From Hermatobates lingyangjiaoensis (lineage: Eukaryota; Arthropoda; Insecta; Hemiptera; Hermatobatidae): a stretch of DNA of 64,000 bases. The stretch covers positions 2,046,001 through 2,110,000 of the forward strand of contig JAPFBL010000002.1 in NCBI GenBank assembly GCA_026182355.1, given 5' to 3'. How positions within the stretch are numbered: the stretch's first letter is position 1; each line of letters starts with the position of its first letter. Made by a program: the position numbers and the translations under genes. The notes below the pieces were generated by a model. That model made no database searches, was not told the DNA's origin, and worked only from the letters and a program-made list of their open reading frames with translations. Positions 37,001-48,405 of this stretch are shown here, in pieces.

Positions 37001-40000
37001 TTTTGGAAGTCATACTTCATTGTCCTATTGTTACTTCTTTAATCCTGTTGTTACTCCCATCATTTAGATCTGGTCTCTTTAGAGTTCAAAAGAGATTGCT
37101 AAAATACAGAGAAAGGATACTGAATTCAAAATACAAGCGAATTCAACAAATCAGAGGGTCTTGGCGATGTGATCATACATTAATAAATCAACCTCTTACC
37201 TGAGTTTAATGCAATACATGCCTATTTAGGGTGCTTTAGAGTCAGACAAATCGAGGAAAAAGGTTGAATAATTATGAAGTTGTGCAACGTTATTAATGTA
37301 TGTTCATATCACCGTAACTGAATGATTTCAGACTATATTTTCAAATTTATTTCTGCAGTTATTTAAAATTATATTTTCCATTTTCTATAGAATGCCTATT
37401 GCCCACGATGAAAGCTCGATTCTCACTAGTGGTGATATGGACTAGGTTAACCACCACAGGTTTAGTATTGCCTCATGAATGGCTAAAATATTTCGTCAAT
37501 CAAATCAGGTGTTCCAAGAGCTAAAGTCTTACTCTCTAATCTTTGAATATAATTTATGAATTAATTTCATTTGAAAACAGAATAATTATTTTGACTACTA
37601 TTTATTATTCCTAATATCGTCACACGAGATTCCTTTTTTTTTTATTAATTGGTATTATCTTTATAGTTTTGTAAGCTAATAATTGATTCTTGAAAGTACC
37701 TACTTGTATTTTCAAAATGTTAAGTAATCTTAATAGTTGTAGTTCAATAATTTCCTTCGTGACATTAGAAAACCAGATTTTCAATACCAGCAGTCTGTTT
37801 CGGAATTGCAAGTAGTACCCAATTCTGATCAATCGTTTTATATTGTAAACCCAGTTTAGTCACAGCGTGATTCTTTTAAATTTGATTATTAAAAAGTATT
37901 TTTGTTCATTTCTTTGCAGCACCCTAGTTTCTTCCTTAAACAAATCACGTTCATGGTTACACTAATAAGTTATATTTTTATTAAATTGAAATTATGTACT
38001 GTGATATTTTATGTACGAACTTCGTACTTAATAATTTAACTCTTTTGCTTTTAAGTATTGATTAAGTTGACTGAAACTAACTGTATGCGTTTCCTGAAGA
38101 TTGTAGAAGAATTTTTAAATATAAATGATGTATTCTTTAAATCTTCCTTTTACATTAGCCATAAATAGTTTGAAACATATCTTCCTCATTGAGATTTTTA
38201 CTGGTAACATGACTGATGATATAATTTCCTCTTTGTATTAACATAAAACAAAATATTTTCTTAATGCTCCATTCTTTAAGTATTTATGACTGTTTTATAA
38301 AAAAGTTTTCATTTTTAAAGCATTAAATACATATCACTTTAAACCTTTTGTATTCCTACGATAATAATTTGTGAATTTTAAATAAGTGAAAATGAATAAT
38401 TGCTATGGATCGTCGAAGGCAATTTTAAAGGAAATATGAAAAAGAAATTAAGATATCTTTGATTCGTGTTATATATAGTTAATTTAAATTCGTGTAATTG
38501 AATTATTTTTTTTGTTATAAACCAATTATTGTTCTAAATTTAATTTAAATTAGCTAATAAAACATATACTTTTTTGACATTTATGACTTAAAAAATGCAG
38601 CAAAGAAAAAGTTCTGTGCATTTCACAGTTTTCCCAAATTAGAATTATTTAATATACTTAATAAAAAATAGACATCATTGAAATATTTTGATAATATATC
38701 TTCTGTTTTCCAACAAACTCGCCCCACATTTAATAAATGGTAAAGTAAAAAAAAATACAATTATGGAAAGTGAATTTATTATAATTGAAATAGAAAACAA
38801 CTTATAATTTAATTTTGCTAGTTGTTTTAAATTTTTGTGGTGTTTTAGCTAATTAAATAAAATTCCTTTAAAATTGAATTGATTTCGTTGACGTCAAAAG
38901 TGTTTGTTTGTGGAGAAAATGTATTATATCTCTTTGGTAAAGTTGTATACAATCATTTAATTGTAGTATCAAAGAATTTGCCAAATAAATTATATAAGGG
39001 AAGAAAATCTTTAAGGATTTCGAAACAATTGAAGTATTAATCCCAACTTGTGATATCAGTTTTGATAATACTAATTGTTAAATATATTTTAAGTGCAAAT
39101 GTACATCATTGCCAGAGCTGTATTTTAGAGGTTAATATTTTGTAACCTAATTTGTTATCTATGTATTTGATAAATTCATTTCTTTCAGGCTTATTTTTTT
39201 AATAGTAGACTACATAGTGATAATCATATAAAAGTCCTAGTTTTTTTAATCCTAAATTAAAAAAATTAAACTTTTAAACGTCCAATTCTTTAAAAGCTCC
39301 GTCCTTTAAAAATATAACCCAAATATCTAATGACAAACTTTTTAGTTGTTTATATTTAGTAAATATATTACTATATGAATAATTTAAACATTCCAGTAAT
39401 AGTATATTACAAAATTTGACTTTTGCACTATAGGTTTTGGTTTGATTCACCATGTGTGAATTCCTTTCAATATTGTTGTGAATTTGTTGGTAGGAAGGTC
39501 TTGGAGTGATTTTTGTGATGTATTGTCTTCCTTAGAATCTAGATTTTTGTGGATGGTTTATTTAATTATAAATAATTTATCTTTTGTTTAAGAAATAATG
39601 TTCATTAATTCTTTGATATTGGAGGTTTGTTATTTGTACAAGTGCAATTTATTTGTTTATCAGAAATAAAGAAATGAGTGATGTATGCACAGCCTTTTTT
39701 GTTAACTCCTCAGTGAATAGTTGCAATCGAAAAATAATTTCGAGTGTATGTTTGTAGGAGGAGTAGTGGTGACGAAGTATTTTTTTGTTTTTAACAAATG
39801 GACTTGTAATCATATAAATTGATGCAAGCCCACTGGTCAGTGGATCTCTGTACTTATTCCATTCGTAAGAAATCATTATTATATTTATTTTTTTTTAAAT
39901 CTAACTTAAAGCAGAGCGCTAGATCTGCAACATTTGTGGGAATTCGATTCATTTGAAAAACTATTATTATATGTATCTTTGGTTACTTATTTGTTTTGTT

Positions 40001-40551
40001 ATGGTTAATTTGTTAATTATGTACACTAACGGGAAATGTTTGAAGGAGCCACCAGAACATAAGATAAAAAAATAATGACTTACTCGTATATCAAAATCTT
40101 TGTTTTTAAATGAGTAGTATGGAGTTATTAAAAGTTAATTAATATCTTTGTTTAATGTTTTACCTTTATACTGTTCAATATATATGATGTAAGAATTAAT
40201 ATGATTGACTTTCCATGTCATCCGTGAACCGCATATTCACGATATTGTCATTTTTAATCACATCGCTGATTGTTAATATTACCAAGCTACTAGGTATTAG
40301 GCAGCTAAAAACATGTCTCAAGCTAAAAAAATCAGTATAATTAAGATGCACTATAAAATAACAAGTTTACTTAGATCATATTATTGGCTGCGTAAAAGTT
40401 TCACAAAATAATTATTATTCCATAGTATAGATTTATCTGGCTTTTTTATTTATTTAAGATTTAAATAAAGCCAGCTTTTAATAAATATTCTATGCTGGGA
40501 ACCAATTGAACATAAATAACAGGAGTTTTTTTTAGAGTGAAATCCTTTATT
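34039..40551 (+). other. AT-rich region, possibly including a long 3' UTR
   Basis: No transposon protein, SINE or hairpin-family copy in about 6.5 kb, a sharp contrast with both flanks. Long 3' UTR or regulatory DNA of the PPP1R16-like gene could explain the absence; this is inference only. Confidence 0.35.
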
Positions 40552-40577
40552 TCTCTCTCTCTCTCTCTCTCTCTCTC
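40552..40577. repeat. (TC)n microsatellite
   Basis: Pure CT run followed by CCCC; no element recognised around it. Confidence 0.95.
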
Positions 40578-41101
40578 CCCCTCATTCACTCCACAAGCGT
40601 TGCGGTAAGTACAAAGATTTAAATTTGTGTAATATGATTTCTTGTTTTATTATTCATAATGTCTGTATAATTTTTGTTTTGTTTTTTTTTTCTTTTTTTA
40701 GTGGTAAGGTAAAACTGTTACCGCTCTAATGTGATAATTACAAAACTTATTTAAAAATTACATTCAATAAAATTACAGATGAAGTGAAGAATGAATAAAT
40801 GAAAATATATCAATAATTCATGATTCTTGTGTTGATCTTAGATAAAAAAAAAGACAGTTAAATGGTAAAGAAATATTGAGAGGGTGATACGTTTTTCCTG
40901 GTGAGGTATGACAAGAATGAGATAAGCAATGCGTCTGTATAGCACGGAATGAGCGTTAAAGAAACAACATAACCGTAATTCCAGTGTCATATCTCCACCA
41001 AAACATCTTGTCTTGAGATTGGGTCACTTTGTCTGGGTACGATGCTTTCCTCTTCGGTTATCAAACAGGTATGTCGGTTTGTAATAAACAGATTATTATT
41101 T

Positions 41102-41220
41102 CATTGTAGGGTAAAAATCTAATGAAATGGTCTCCACATATAAAACATACACATATAAATAGTCTCCACATATAAATTTTATATGTGGAGACCATTTCAT
41201 TAGATTTTTACCCTACAATG
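41102..41220. repeat. Perfect inverted repeat, 43-bp arms
   Basis: Arms 41102-41144 and 41178-41220 are exact complements, with loop copies of CACATATAAA. No hammerhead-like core seen. Confidence 0.9.
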
Positions 41221-41421
41221 AGTAAATACCACATAATGACTGATCGCACTACATTAGATTATTATTTTCCCAATATACCTATCCTAGAATGCCGTATTTT
41301 ACTGTACTTTTATTAAAGCAGTAAATATGCATTAAAACTGTTTCTATTTTAAACAAATATGATGTATTATTAGTTGTGCAATCCGTAATTGTGTGGTATT
41401 TACTCATTCTGAGGTAATATG

Positions 41422-41692
41422 GATAAACAAACAAAAGTCTCACACGAATGAAGTTTTATCAACAACAACTCGTTTCGAACACTTTGTGTTCATCATCAGG
41501 AAGACACCAAAGGATGTGGTGCTGAAGGGTTGGTCCAGTGAAAACAATTAGTAGGAAATGGTAGTAGGAAGTTTCCTACTTATTGTTTTCACTGGTGATG
41601 ATTTCCCTTCCTGATGATGAACACAAAGTGTTCGAAACGCGTTGTTGTTGTTGAATAAAACTTCATTTGTGTGAGACTTTTGTTTGTTTATC
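41422..41692. repeat. Inverted repeat with hammerhead-like cores, arms about 82-86 bp
   Basis: Arms 41422-41503 and 41607-41692; a second inner pair (about 41533-41557 and 41571-41596) lies in the loop. The outer flank (41378-41421) is also found, reversed, at 48950-49000 (AGAATGAGTAAATACCACAC). Confidence 0.85.
41611..41637 (+). ncRNA. Hammerhead-ribozyme-like core, right arm of 41.4-41.7 kb inverted repeat
   Basis: CUGAUGA 41611-41617, extra U, perfect stem GAACAC/GUGUUC (41619-41624, 41628-41633), AAA loop, GAAA 41634-41637, then CG. The left arm has the mirror copy on the minus strand (about 41497-41471). Confidence 0.55.
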
Positions 41693-42289
41693 AATTTTAC
41701 CTCAGAAATATGATGTATCTATAGCCTAAGTTACAACAGAAATGATCATTTTATTTTATTAGAATTTTGAATGTATATATTTTTTTCTATATCTTTTGCT
41801 TCTGTATGCTTTATTGTATCAATTAAATTAATTTTATAAACCCTGATATTATTCCTAGCTATCAGAAGTCATTACAAATTAGTAATTAAATAGCTATACT
41901 TCGTGTGTTGATTGTTGATGAATAAGGACTTTTGTGTTAAGTAGGCTAAAGTTACATGACCAAAGATACGCTGGTGCTTTGTAACTAAAGAACAGAAATA
42001 AGATTACCATATGGACCTTCATGAAACTCTGAACTCGAAAGCACAGCACATATTTTCCATCACCTAATATTTTCTTTAAAATAAGTACAATGTTCAGAAA
42101 TCGTATTTTACAGCAGAAATTAAAACTGTGACAAGTACACTAGATGTTTATTTACTTTACTAAATGTAAATTACCATGAAACAAATCCGTTTTCATGTTT
42201 GTTAGCGATTTATATGTTTATATGTTATGAGTACTCAGGACATTTATTAGGTGATGTCTGTATGTTGTGATTTATAATTGATTAGTCCA

Positions 42290-42400
42290 AATGCTAATGA
42301 AAAAAATCTGGAGTGGCCTACACTCAACTTTACTACACGTAAACAATATCAAACTTCTTGACAACTTGACGAATAAGTTTAAAATTACTATCCGTTTTGA
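42290..42400 (-). mobile_element. LINE 3' tail fragment
   Basis: Reverse copy of the family tail: TGGAGTGGCCTACACTCAAC and ATATCAAACTT. Only the tail is present. Confidence 0.5.
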
Positions 42401-42514
42401 AATATAGAATGAAAGAGCCCATTCATCATGCTTCAATATTACCCAAAGATAATATGATTAATAAAAACAATTTACATCTAATATTAAGTGTTGTTCAAGA
42501 GTGCAACATAAAAA

Positions 42515-42568
42515 AATCTCGAGATCGAATTTTTTCACGATCACTATACTTTACTTATAGTAAAGTAA
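42515..42568 (-). repeat. Hairpin repeat, copy 5 (end only)
   Basis: CTCGAGATCGAATTTTTTCA then hairpin TACTTTACTTATAGTAAAGT at 42547-42567. Confidence 0.75.
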
Positions 42569-42860
42569 TATTGGAGAATTTTGTTAGATAAATTAATCAT
42601 ACCATGGAAACTATCAGAAATTATATGTTTGATTGGTGTAAATTTTTTTCATGTAAGAATTTTATTGTTCTTACACCTCATATTAAATCATTTCAAATTC
42701 TGTCATTAATTTTGTCAACCTCTAAACATCAATTTTATTTCAGTCGATTCTCTTATAAAAATTTTAGGTTAATGTATTTTTTTAATAAATGTCAACAAAT
42801 CCAACATGTGTAGCAGGTGATCCATTAGTCCAGGATGAATATTCAGTTTTTATAGTTTTA

Positions 42861-43600
42861 CTAGAAAACGTACCCGTCTTTGACGGAATCAAAAATTCTA
42901 TTATTCCTGGTATCCAAAATATCATGGAATACCATACCAATTATAGTATTATACTAATACTGTAATTAGAAATTATAGAATAGTAGAAAATATCATTATT
43001 AGTACAGTGTTAAACAAATGCCTCTGTATCCAATACATTAGCTGTCTGTCCTTCAGGTTCATGGAAGAACAAACAGTATCATGAGCAAGTAAACTACAGT
43101 TGACCATGTGAGGAAAACTTCGTCTCGCTAACTTGAATTCCTGTGTTAGATAAAGTTTCCCTTTGCGACTTAATTAACGTCAATGCGAAATAGACTCTGA
43201 CAGGACTTTGCAATCGTTTCAACGGAAACAGATAGTGGACGGAATCAATGGTATGGGTGGTATACAAACAGACTCCCCAATACCATACCCAGTCATGATG
43301 TCTGCCTCTATGGCATATCTGTGCAGAGCACGGACTCAGAATCGTGTCCCGTTGCACAGTTTTGGGGCACTCACGTTTCGTAAAATGAAATTTGTTACTG
43401 CTACTAAATCGCAGCATGAATGGTGCTCCTACTTTAACTTTTTACTCATGAGCAGGAAGTCCAGGAGAAATAAATTCAGTGTCAAGAAAGTCAGTTAGAT
43501 AATGAACTGCTTCCTCATCACTAATAACTCTCTTTACTGACTTGTAAGTTCTTTCCTCGGTATGATATAGCGTAAGAACTTGTTTGTTGATTTCTCCTAC
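42861..43600 (-). mobile_element. Helitron 3' end with broken Pif1-like helicase
   Basis: Minus-strand reading, in pieces across frames: HTEERTYKSVKRVISDEEAV and PGLPAHE (43590-43440), KVGAPFML, IEADIMTG and IPPIPLIPS (43330-43240), FPLKRLQSPVRVYFALTLIK (43230-43160), FSSHGQL (43095-43115) and EGQTANV (about 43040). These follow, in order, the C-terminal helicase region of Helitron Rep-Hel proteins (LKVGAP, IPRIPLIPSD, FKRLQFPV, FSHGQLYVA). There are an in-frame stop after PAHE and several frameshifts, so it is dead. Downstream on the same strand a 5-bp hairpin (CCGTC/GACGG, 42874-42886) lies about 10 nt before CTAG at 42864-42861, followed by host T: the standard Helitron 3' terminus. The Rep (HUH) part was not found. 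Confidence 0.85.
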
Positions 43601-43849
43601 CTGTTCATATTAAATGCTGTGAATTGCTCGTTTACAAAACTATTATTCTTAATAGATAGTACATCCTCAACTCTGGGAAACACCTTTTAAATGATGTCAA
43701 ATACGCAATATATTCATATGCTCCAATGAAATTAAAGTCAACTAAAATACCTACTTGCCACACCTGTGTATTTTTAAAACAAACTTATTTGTGAAGAAAA
43801 TACAGCTTAAAGCCCCATAACCTCGCTTCTGAACTATCATTATACTGAA

Positions 43850-44101
43850 TTATCAATGTATTTAGAGCTTATATTTTAGGTTAAGTATACACAAATCTAG
43901 TGTCAAAGTTTCAGCTCGCCGCTATGTCTCATGGTGGCTGAGTTTACTTGTGACATATGTTTTTGCTTTAAATGTCCATAACTTCACTTATACGTTGAAT
44001 TTCGAATCAATTCAGAGCCTATATTTTAAGTTAGACATACACAAATCTACTGTAAAAGTTTCAGCTTGATATGTCGTATGGTGGCTGAGTTTACTTGTGA
44101 C
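43850..44101 (+). repeat. Tandem pair of a 105-bp unit
   Basis: Units 43850-43953 and 43992-44101 share TACACAAATCTA, AAAGTTTCAGCT and GGTGGCTGAGTTTACTTGTG. A GACAAACAGACAAACGGACAG tail follows at 44110-44135, a form common in dispersed invertebrate repeats. Confidence 0.8.
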
Positions 44102-44469
44102 AAAATTTTGCGGACAAACAGACAAACGGACAGAAATTTTTCTAATGGTCGATTCGGTTTCTCCAATATATGAAACGTAAAGAAAACTTGAAATGAGTCA
44201 GTTCTAAGCAATGTACAGACAAAATCATTGTTTTATTTTTATAGATTGCACTTTGTGGCAGATGAAATTTCACAATTTTTTTTTATAAAATGCTAATTTT
44301 TTTTAGCAAAATTTTATTCTTCTTTAATGAACCGTTTAGTGTAAAAAAAATTACTTGAAAACAAAAAATGTCTACAAATACATTTGGGCCAAAAAAGTAA
44401 TATAATATCCCATCTTCCATAATTGCTCCCAAACAAAAATTGTAGATTCTAGCAAACTTCTGGATGTAC

Positions 44470-44583
44470 ACAAACACACAGACCTCGAAAAAACGACTTT
44501 GGGAACCTCAAAAACATATAAATACGTGAAAATTTCGAGATCGTATTTTTTGATGACCACAATACTTTAATTATAGTAAATTA
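44470..44583 (-). repeat. Hairpin/GT-microsatellite repeat, copy 6
   Basis: ACAAACACACAGACCTCG to hairpin TACTTTAATTATAGTAAATT at 44563-44582, ending 170 bp before the acidic-protein start codon. Confidence 0.7.
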
Positions 44584-44752
44584 AAAAAGTTGAGTTTTGG
44601 TAATTTTTTCATAACACTCAAGCTGTGAAAGCCCCATTATTGATATTAATTTTATATCAATACTCCGAGGTAAAATCTGAATCTTGTGGGGAAATAATGT
44701 CAGTGAAGTCAGATTGTATTGTGTATAATTAGTGTTTTTGTAGGAGAAGCAG

Positions 44753-45080
44753 ATGATGTGGCTGTTGTTTTTAATTATTGGATCTGTGTTGGGAGCCCCT
44801 GTTGACCAGGAGAGAGACGACTGGAATCCTGCTGTGGAAAATCAATTGGACGTTCAAGCTTTTGATGGTGATGACGATTGTGATGATTCCTGTTCGGTGT
44901 GCTACTGCAATGATGCCCACATTGATGAATTCGGTAACACGTACGAGATTGTTGGAGCTGAACAGCATTTACTGAACTACGATGAAATCCATCATGATAT
45001 TAATATTCACATGAAGTTTGACTTCCAGGAGTTGATAAATAATATCGTTTCTGCTGTAACAGATTGCTTCAAACAAAATA
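44753..45080 (+). CDS. Acidic secreted protein, exon 1
   Basis: Signal peptide plus residues to 109. Donor AATA|GTAAGTAA is near-consensus. Without splicing the frame stops three codons later, so the joined model is preferred. Confidence 0.75.
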
Positions 45081-45935
45081 GTAAGTAATATTGTACATCA
45101 GGTAAGTTTATGTTTTATGAGTTTATCATATATAGGACATGTAACTTTGCTATAAATTTAAATAATTTCATGTAAAGTAATGTAAACTATGTATCGTTCA
45201 AGTGTATTTTATCAGTGTTATATGATCGAAAAGCGTTCGTAAAAAAATTGTTGTTAATTAATGTGAATTAAGCTCTCATATGGGTACCTGGACATGGAAA
45301 TACTGAGAAATACGAAAGAATACTGATTGGAAAAGAATGGAGTTGAAGGAACGTTTTCCAACCTCGAGTCAGTTTCGCACCACATATCTCAGCTTTCTCA
45401 AGAAAACGCAAAGTTGGCTGAAAAAAACTAGGTCTAATTCAGCCTGAATAGCTCATACCAACTGAACTTACTTTTTAAAAAGAAATACGAAATTCCTAAA
45501 GAAAAGGTTTAAACATATATGTGATTACTAACCATACATTGTCCTCTTGAATAACACTTATCCAAACTGAAATTAACACGATAGCCCTCATGAAAATAAA
45601 TAAAACCAAAACTAAATTTATCGTCAACGAGTTTGATATTGTGTTTGCTTGTAGGCAAGTTGAGTGTAGGCCATTCTATATTTTTTTTAATAATAAATAC
45701 GATTTCCTGGTAGAAGTTTTTCATAGAAAAATAATTTACAGATGATGGTGGGTGTCACTGTGATGATGATTATCACTGGAAAAAGCATCAACTGAAAGAT
45801 ACAGATTTGGGATCTGCCCTTGATTCTATTGACTGGGATGAAAGTACTTCTAAGCGTATTGATGATGATACTTTGACGGAACGTACATTGATTGGCAACA
45901 TAATAAAATCCCCTCTTTTAAGTATAGATCAATAA
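44753..45935 (+). CDS. Small acidic secreted protein, two coding exons, family not recognised
   Basis: Exons 44753-45080 and 45742-45935 join in frame (A|AT) to give 173 aa. Residues 1-16 are a clear signal peptide (MMWLLFLIIGSVLGA, cleavage before PVDQ likely). The mature part is strongly acidic, with Asp runs, and has cysteines at 43, 47, 50 and 52 (CDDSCSVCYC) and again at 105, 114 and 116 (CHCDDD), spaced like paired metal-binding or disulphide clusters. An amphipathic stretch at 87-104 precedes Cys105. An acceptor-like tttttgtag sits 9 bp before the ATG, so an upstream 5' exon is likely. AATAAA at 46021 could be its poly(A) signal. Extracellular calcium- or metal-binding matrix protein is one guess; I recognise no homologue. 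Confidence 0.75.
45250..45695 (+). mobile_element. LINE 3' end inside the acidic-protein intron
   Basis: ALIWVPGHGNTEKYE near 45270 is the RNase H WVPGH..GNE block; the family tail AGTTGAGTGTAGGCCATTC and a T-rich end follow at 45655-45690, about 50 bp before the next exon. Confidence 0.65.
45742..45935 (+). CDS. Acidic secreted protein, exon 2
   Basis: Begins after acceptor aataatttacag, stays open for 64 codons in the frame set by exon 1 and stops at TAA 45933-45935. It repeats the compositional style of exon 1: a CxC with Asp run and IDDD. A LINE tail ends about 50 bp before it. Confidence 0.7.
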
Positions 45936-46020
45936 TTCTTACAATGTAATATTAGATACATACTTATAGTTTCGAATGGAATAACAAATTAAATTTCTGA
46001 TGGGATTTTTTAAAAAAAAA

Positions 46021-46026
46021 AATAAA
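46021..46026 (+). promoter_or_regulatory. Candidate poly(A) signal of acidic-protein gene
   Basis: AATAAA 86 bp after the stop codon, in an A-rich run. Chance matches are common in DNA this AT-rich. Confidence 0.35.
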
Positions 46027-46029
46027 GAT

Positions 46030-47160
46030 TATAAAATATATTACGATTATTATAATATAACATTTAATAAAGTACATAAATATAATTTATTATCTTTATT
46101 TCAAATTTAATGTAGATGTTATAATTCGCATTATTCTTTTAATTAATCATTATTGTTGGTAACAATGTGTCTATAAGAAATAACATTAATCTTTATAACA
46201 AGTTTTAAGGTTTACTGCATTTGACTATTCAAAATTGTACAGATAAGTAAAAATATTTACTAACCTTCTTCCAGAGTGAAAATGCTATCAGATCAAAAGC
46301 AAGTGGAGTAAGGAAAGAAGATTTAGGGGATACAATGTTCTATTCTTTTTTAACCATAACTTATTAATTCATATAAAGGATACAATCAAAAGAATTTTTT
46401 TAAGTATAAATATATATTTAAAAGTAATATTACTATATTCACACATTCTTTGTAAACTGGTTAGTACACATATGTATGCTTAAATAGTGTTAATGAAATT
46501 GAATTTGTCAGTAAGTCACGTAAATCAGTTAATGAGTGAAAAACTTTTAGAGATAATAAACTGGGCTGTATAATTCGAAACATATATGTTATATTGTACA
46601 TAAATCAAGTGGTTAGAAAATAATTGTACACACACAATTGCTCATAATATAAAATGTTCAGAAATCACGATCAATGAGTTATGATGAACACACTGAGGAT
46701 GTATAGAAGAGAGAGACCGTACAGGGGTGAGAGAGGCCTCTACAGAGTCGTGTCGAGTGGTGAGGTAATGGAGGGTGGTGCCCCTCTTAGGATTTAAGAT
46801 CCTACATCTTAAATTGAAAATTATCTTAAACGACATTTTTCTTAGATGTTTCTGACTTTTTACAGACAAAAGAGGAATATTTGCAAGTTCTAAATGAGAA
46901 ATTTTGTCTTAAATCTTCATTATAGAAGAAGATTAGATAAACTATGTAAGAGATACACTGCTTATTGGAACCAAAGCCATGTTCTCCTGTAAGAGATTAT
47001 TTCGTAACACGAAATCTACACTTTTGCTTTCCAAAAATGTTATTACTGTTGTAGTTATACTAACGATATTATATGCATCAGTGGTGTGGTATACTTCCAT
47101 TCCTGGAGGAATGGAAGACTAGTAAAGCCCTCCCATTTAGACATTTACATTATACCTAAA
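46030..47160. other. No gene recognised
   Basis: AT-rich intergenic DNA between the acidic-protein gene and the LINE remnant. Confidence 0.55.
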
Positions 47161-48120
47161 TGGGACATTATATAATGTAAAGTTGGGTGTAGGCCACTCC
47201 AAATTTTTTTTATACAAAGGAACCCTATAAAAAGTAAACTTTAGTGCCGGGATTACTGTTATATCTCAGGGATAGCGGTAACTTAAATATGAAATATAGC
47301 TCCTTTGGTTCTGAGATACCCTGCTTACACACTCAGGAGCAAGGAGCAAGAATCAAGAGTCGTGATCTGGTAGAAGGTATTGATCGAACTAAGCTCCACA
47401 GATCATTGCACTTTTCTTTTTGGTCTCCTCGAGGTAAAGTGTAATGGATTAATTGTGGTAATGAAGAAATTGCAAAGTTAAACATTTATATACGGCAGCA
47501 AAGATGGTTATAATATTGGTTGTGCCTTTGTAGTCTGCGAGAAACAAACTGTAAGATAGGAAGAAGGGTTTTGTCCAGACAGCTTCTGCACATCAGTCAA
47601 TCTGAGCAGTTAGTAATATTGAAGGCTGTGGAGTGGGCTGACAAGAACTTGCCCATGTAGGAATCGTAGGGAATGAACAGAATTGTTGACATGGGCCTGT
47701 GAAAAAATATTCCTCAAGTGAGAGGACACTTGAGCCTCTGATAGGAACAATCATCAGGCAGTTTTTACAATGACTGAGAGAGAGTTATAGTTTTGTCCCA
47801 TATTGTTGTTAACCATATGGTGATGCAAATACTCTCAGGTCATAGAAAGATTCTGTCATACTTCCACGGATTCAATGTTGTACACACGGACACCTGCCCA
47901 TGAGATGAATTCACATCACAAACAGCAGACCACCTTCGGTGGGACTGCACCGACTTAGAGCTTCGCTTATACAGAATTATGTAATTAAGAAGGGAAGATG
48001 GCTACCTTCTGGAAAGCTTCTGGCGAGCGGCATATGGACTAGCAGATTTAATTTTATCAAAAAGGTATTTGAGGTGATACTGGAACTTTATTATTGTTGT
48101 TTAAACCGATCCCCCAGCGG
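47160..48120 (+). mobile_element. LINE remnant, RNase H and C-terminus
   Basis: Plus strand: VVCEKQTV, LLHISQSEQLVILKAVEWAD (RNase H core with the conserved Glu), HVGIVGNE, LSGH and HRKILSYLH, CTHGHLP, QTADHLRWDCTDLELRLYRI. That is the order RNase H, then the C-rich tail of Jockey/R1-type LINEs. The opening 47240-47350 (CTCAGGGATAGCGGTAA) also occurs at 60590-60660. Confidence 0.6.
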
Positions 48121-48149
48121 GTGCTAACGTCAGCCGTTTACCGGTTTTT

Positions 48150-48405
48150 TGTTTGATCGGTGATTCTACATTGGGAGTCATAAATTTTGCCTAACTCAAG
48201 TTCATTTCGAGTAGGGATCTTTAACGAGTACCTGACATCGTACAGGCTCGGGACCGACAGCTTAACGTCTCCTCCGAGGGTCGACGTACTCAGATTTATT
48301 CACCTCCCGCGTGAATAAATTGAGGGCCAAGTGGAGATCGAACCCTGGATTACCAGCCCAGAGGCGAGTACGTTAACTCCTGAGCTAACCGTGTACACTG
48401 CTGGA
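48150..48405 (-). mobile_element. tRNA-derived SINE
   Basis: Minus strand begins with a tRNA-like head: A box GTTAGCTCAGGAGTTA, B box GGTTCGATCTCC. A body with GACGTTAAGCTGTCGGTCCC, CTCGTTAAAGATCCC and a tail AATTTATGACTCCCAATG follow. Confidence 0.75.

Noticed and set aside
43208..43498. Plus-strand 96-codon frame
   Set aside because: It is the antisense shadow of the Helitron helicase remnant.
48340..48405. tRNA-like head at 48.4 kb as a functional tRNA gene
   Set aside because: A and B boxes are good but the anticodon arm and acceptor pairing are not, and a SINE body follows.
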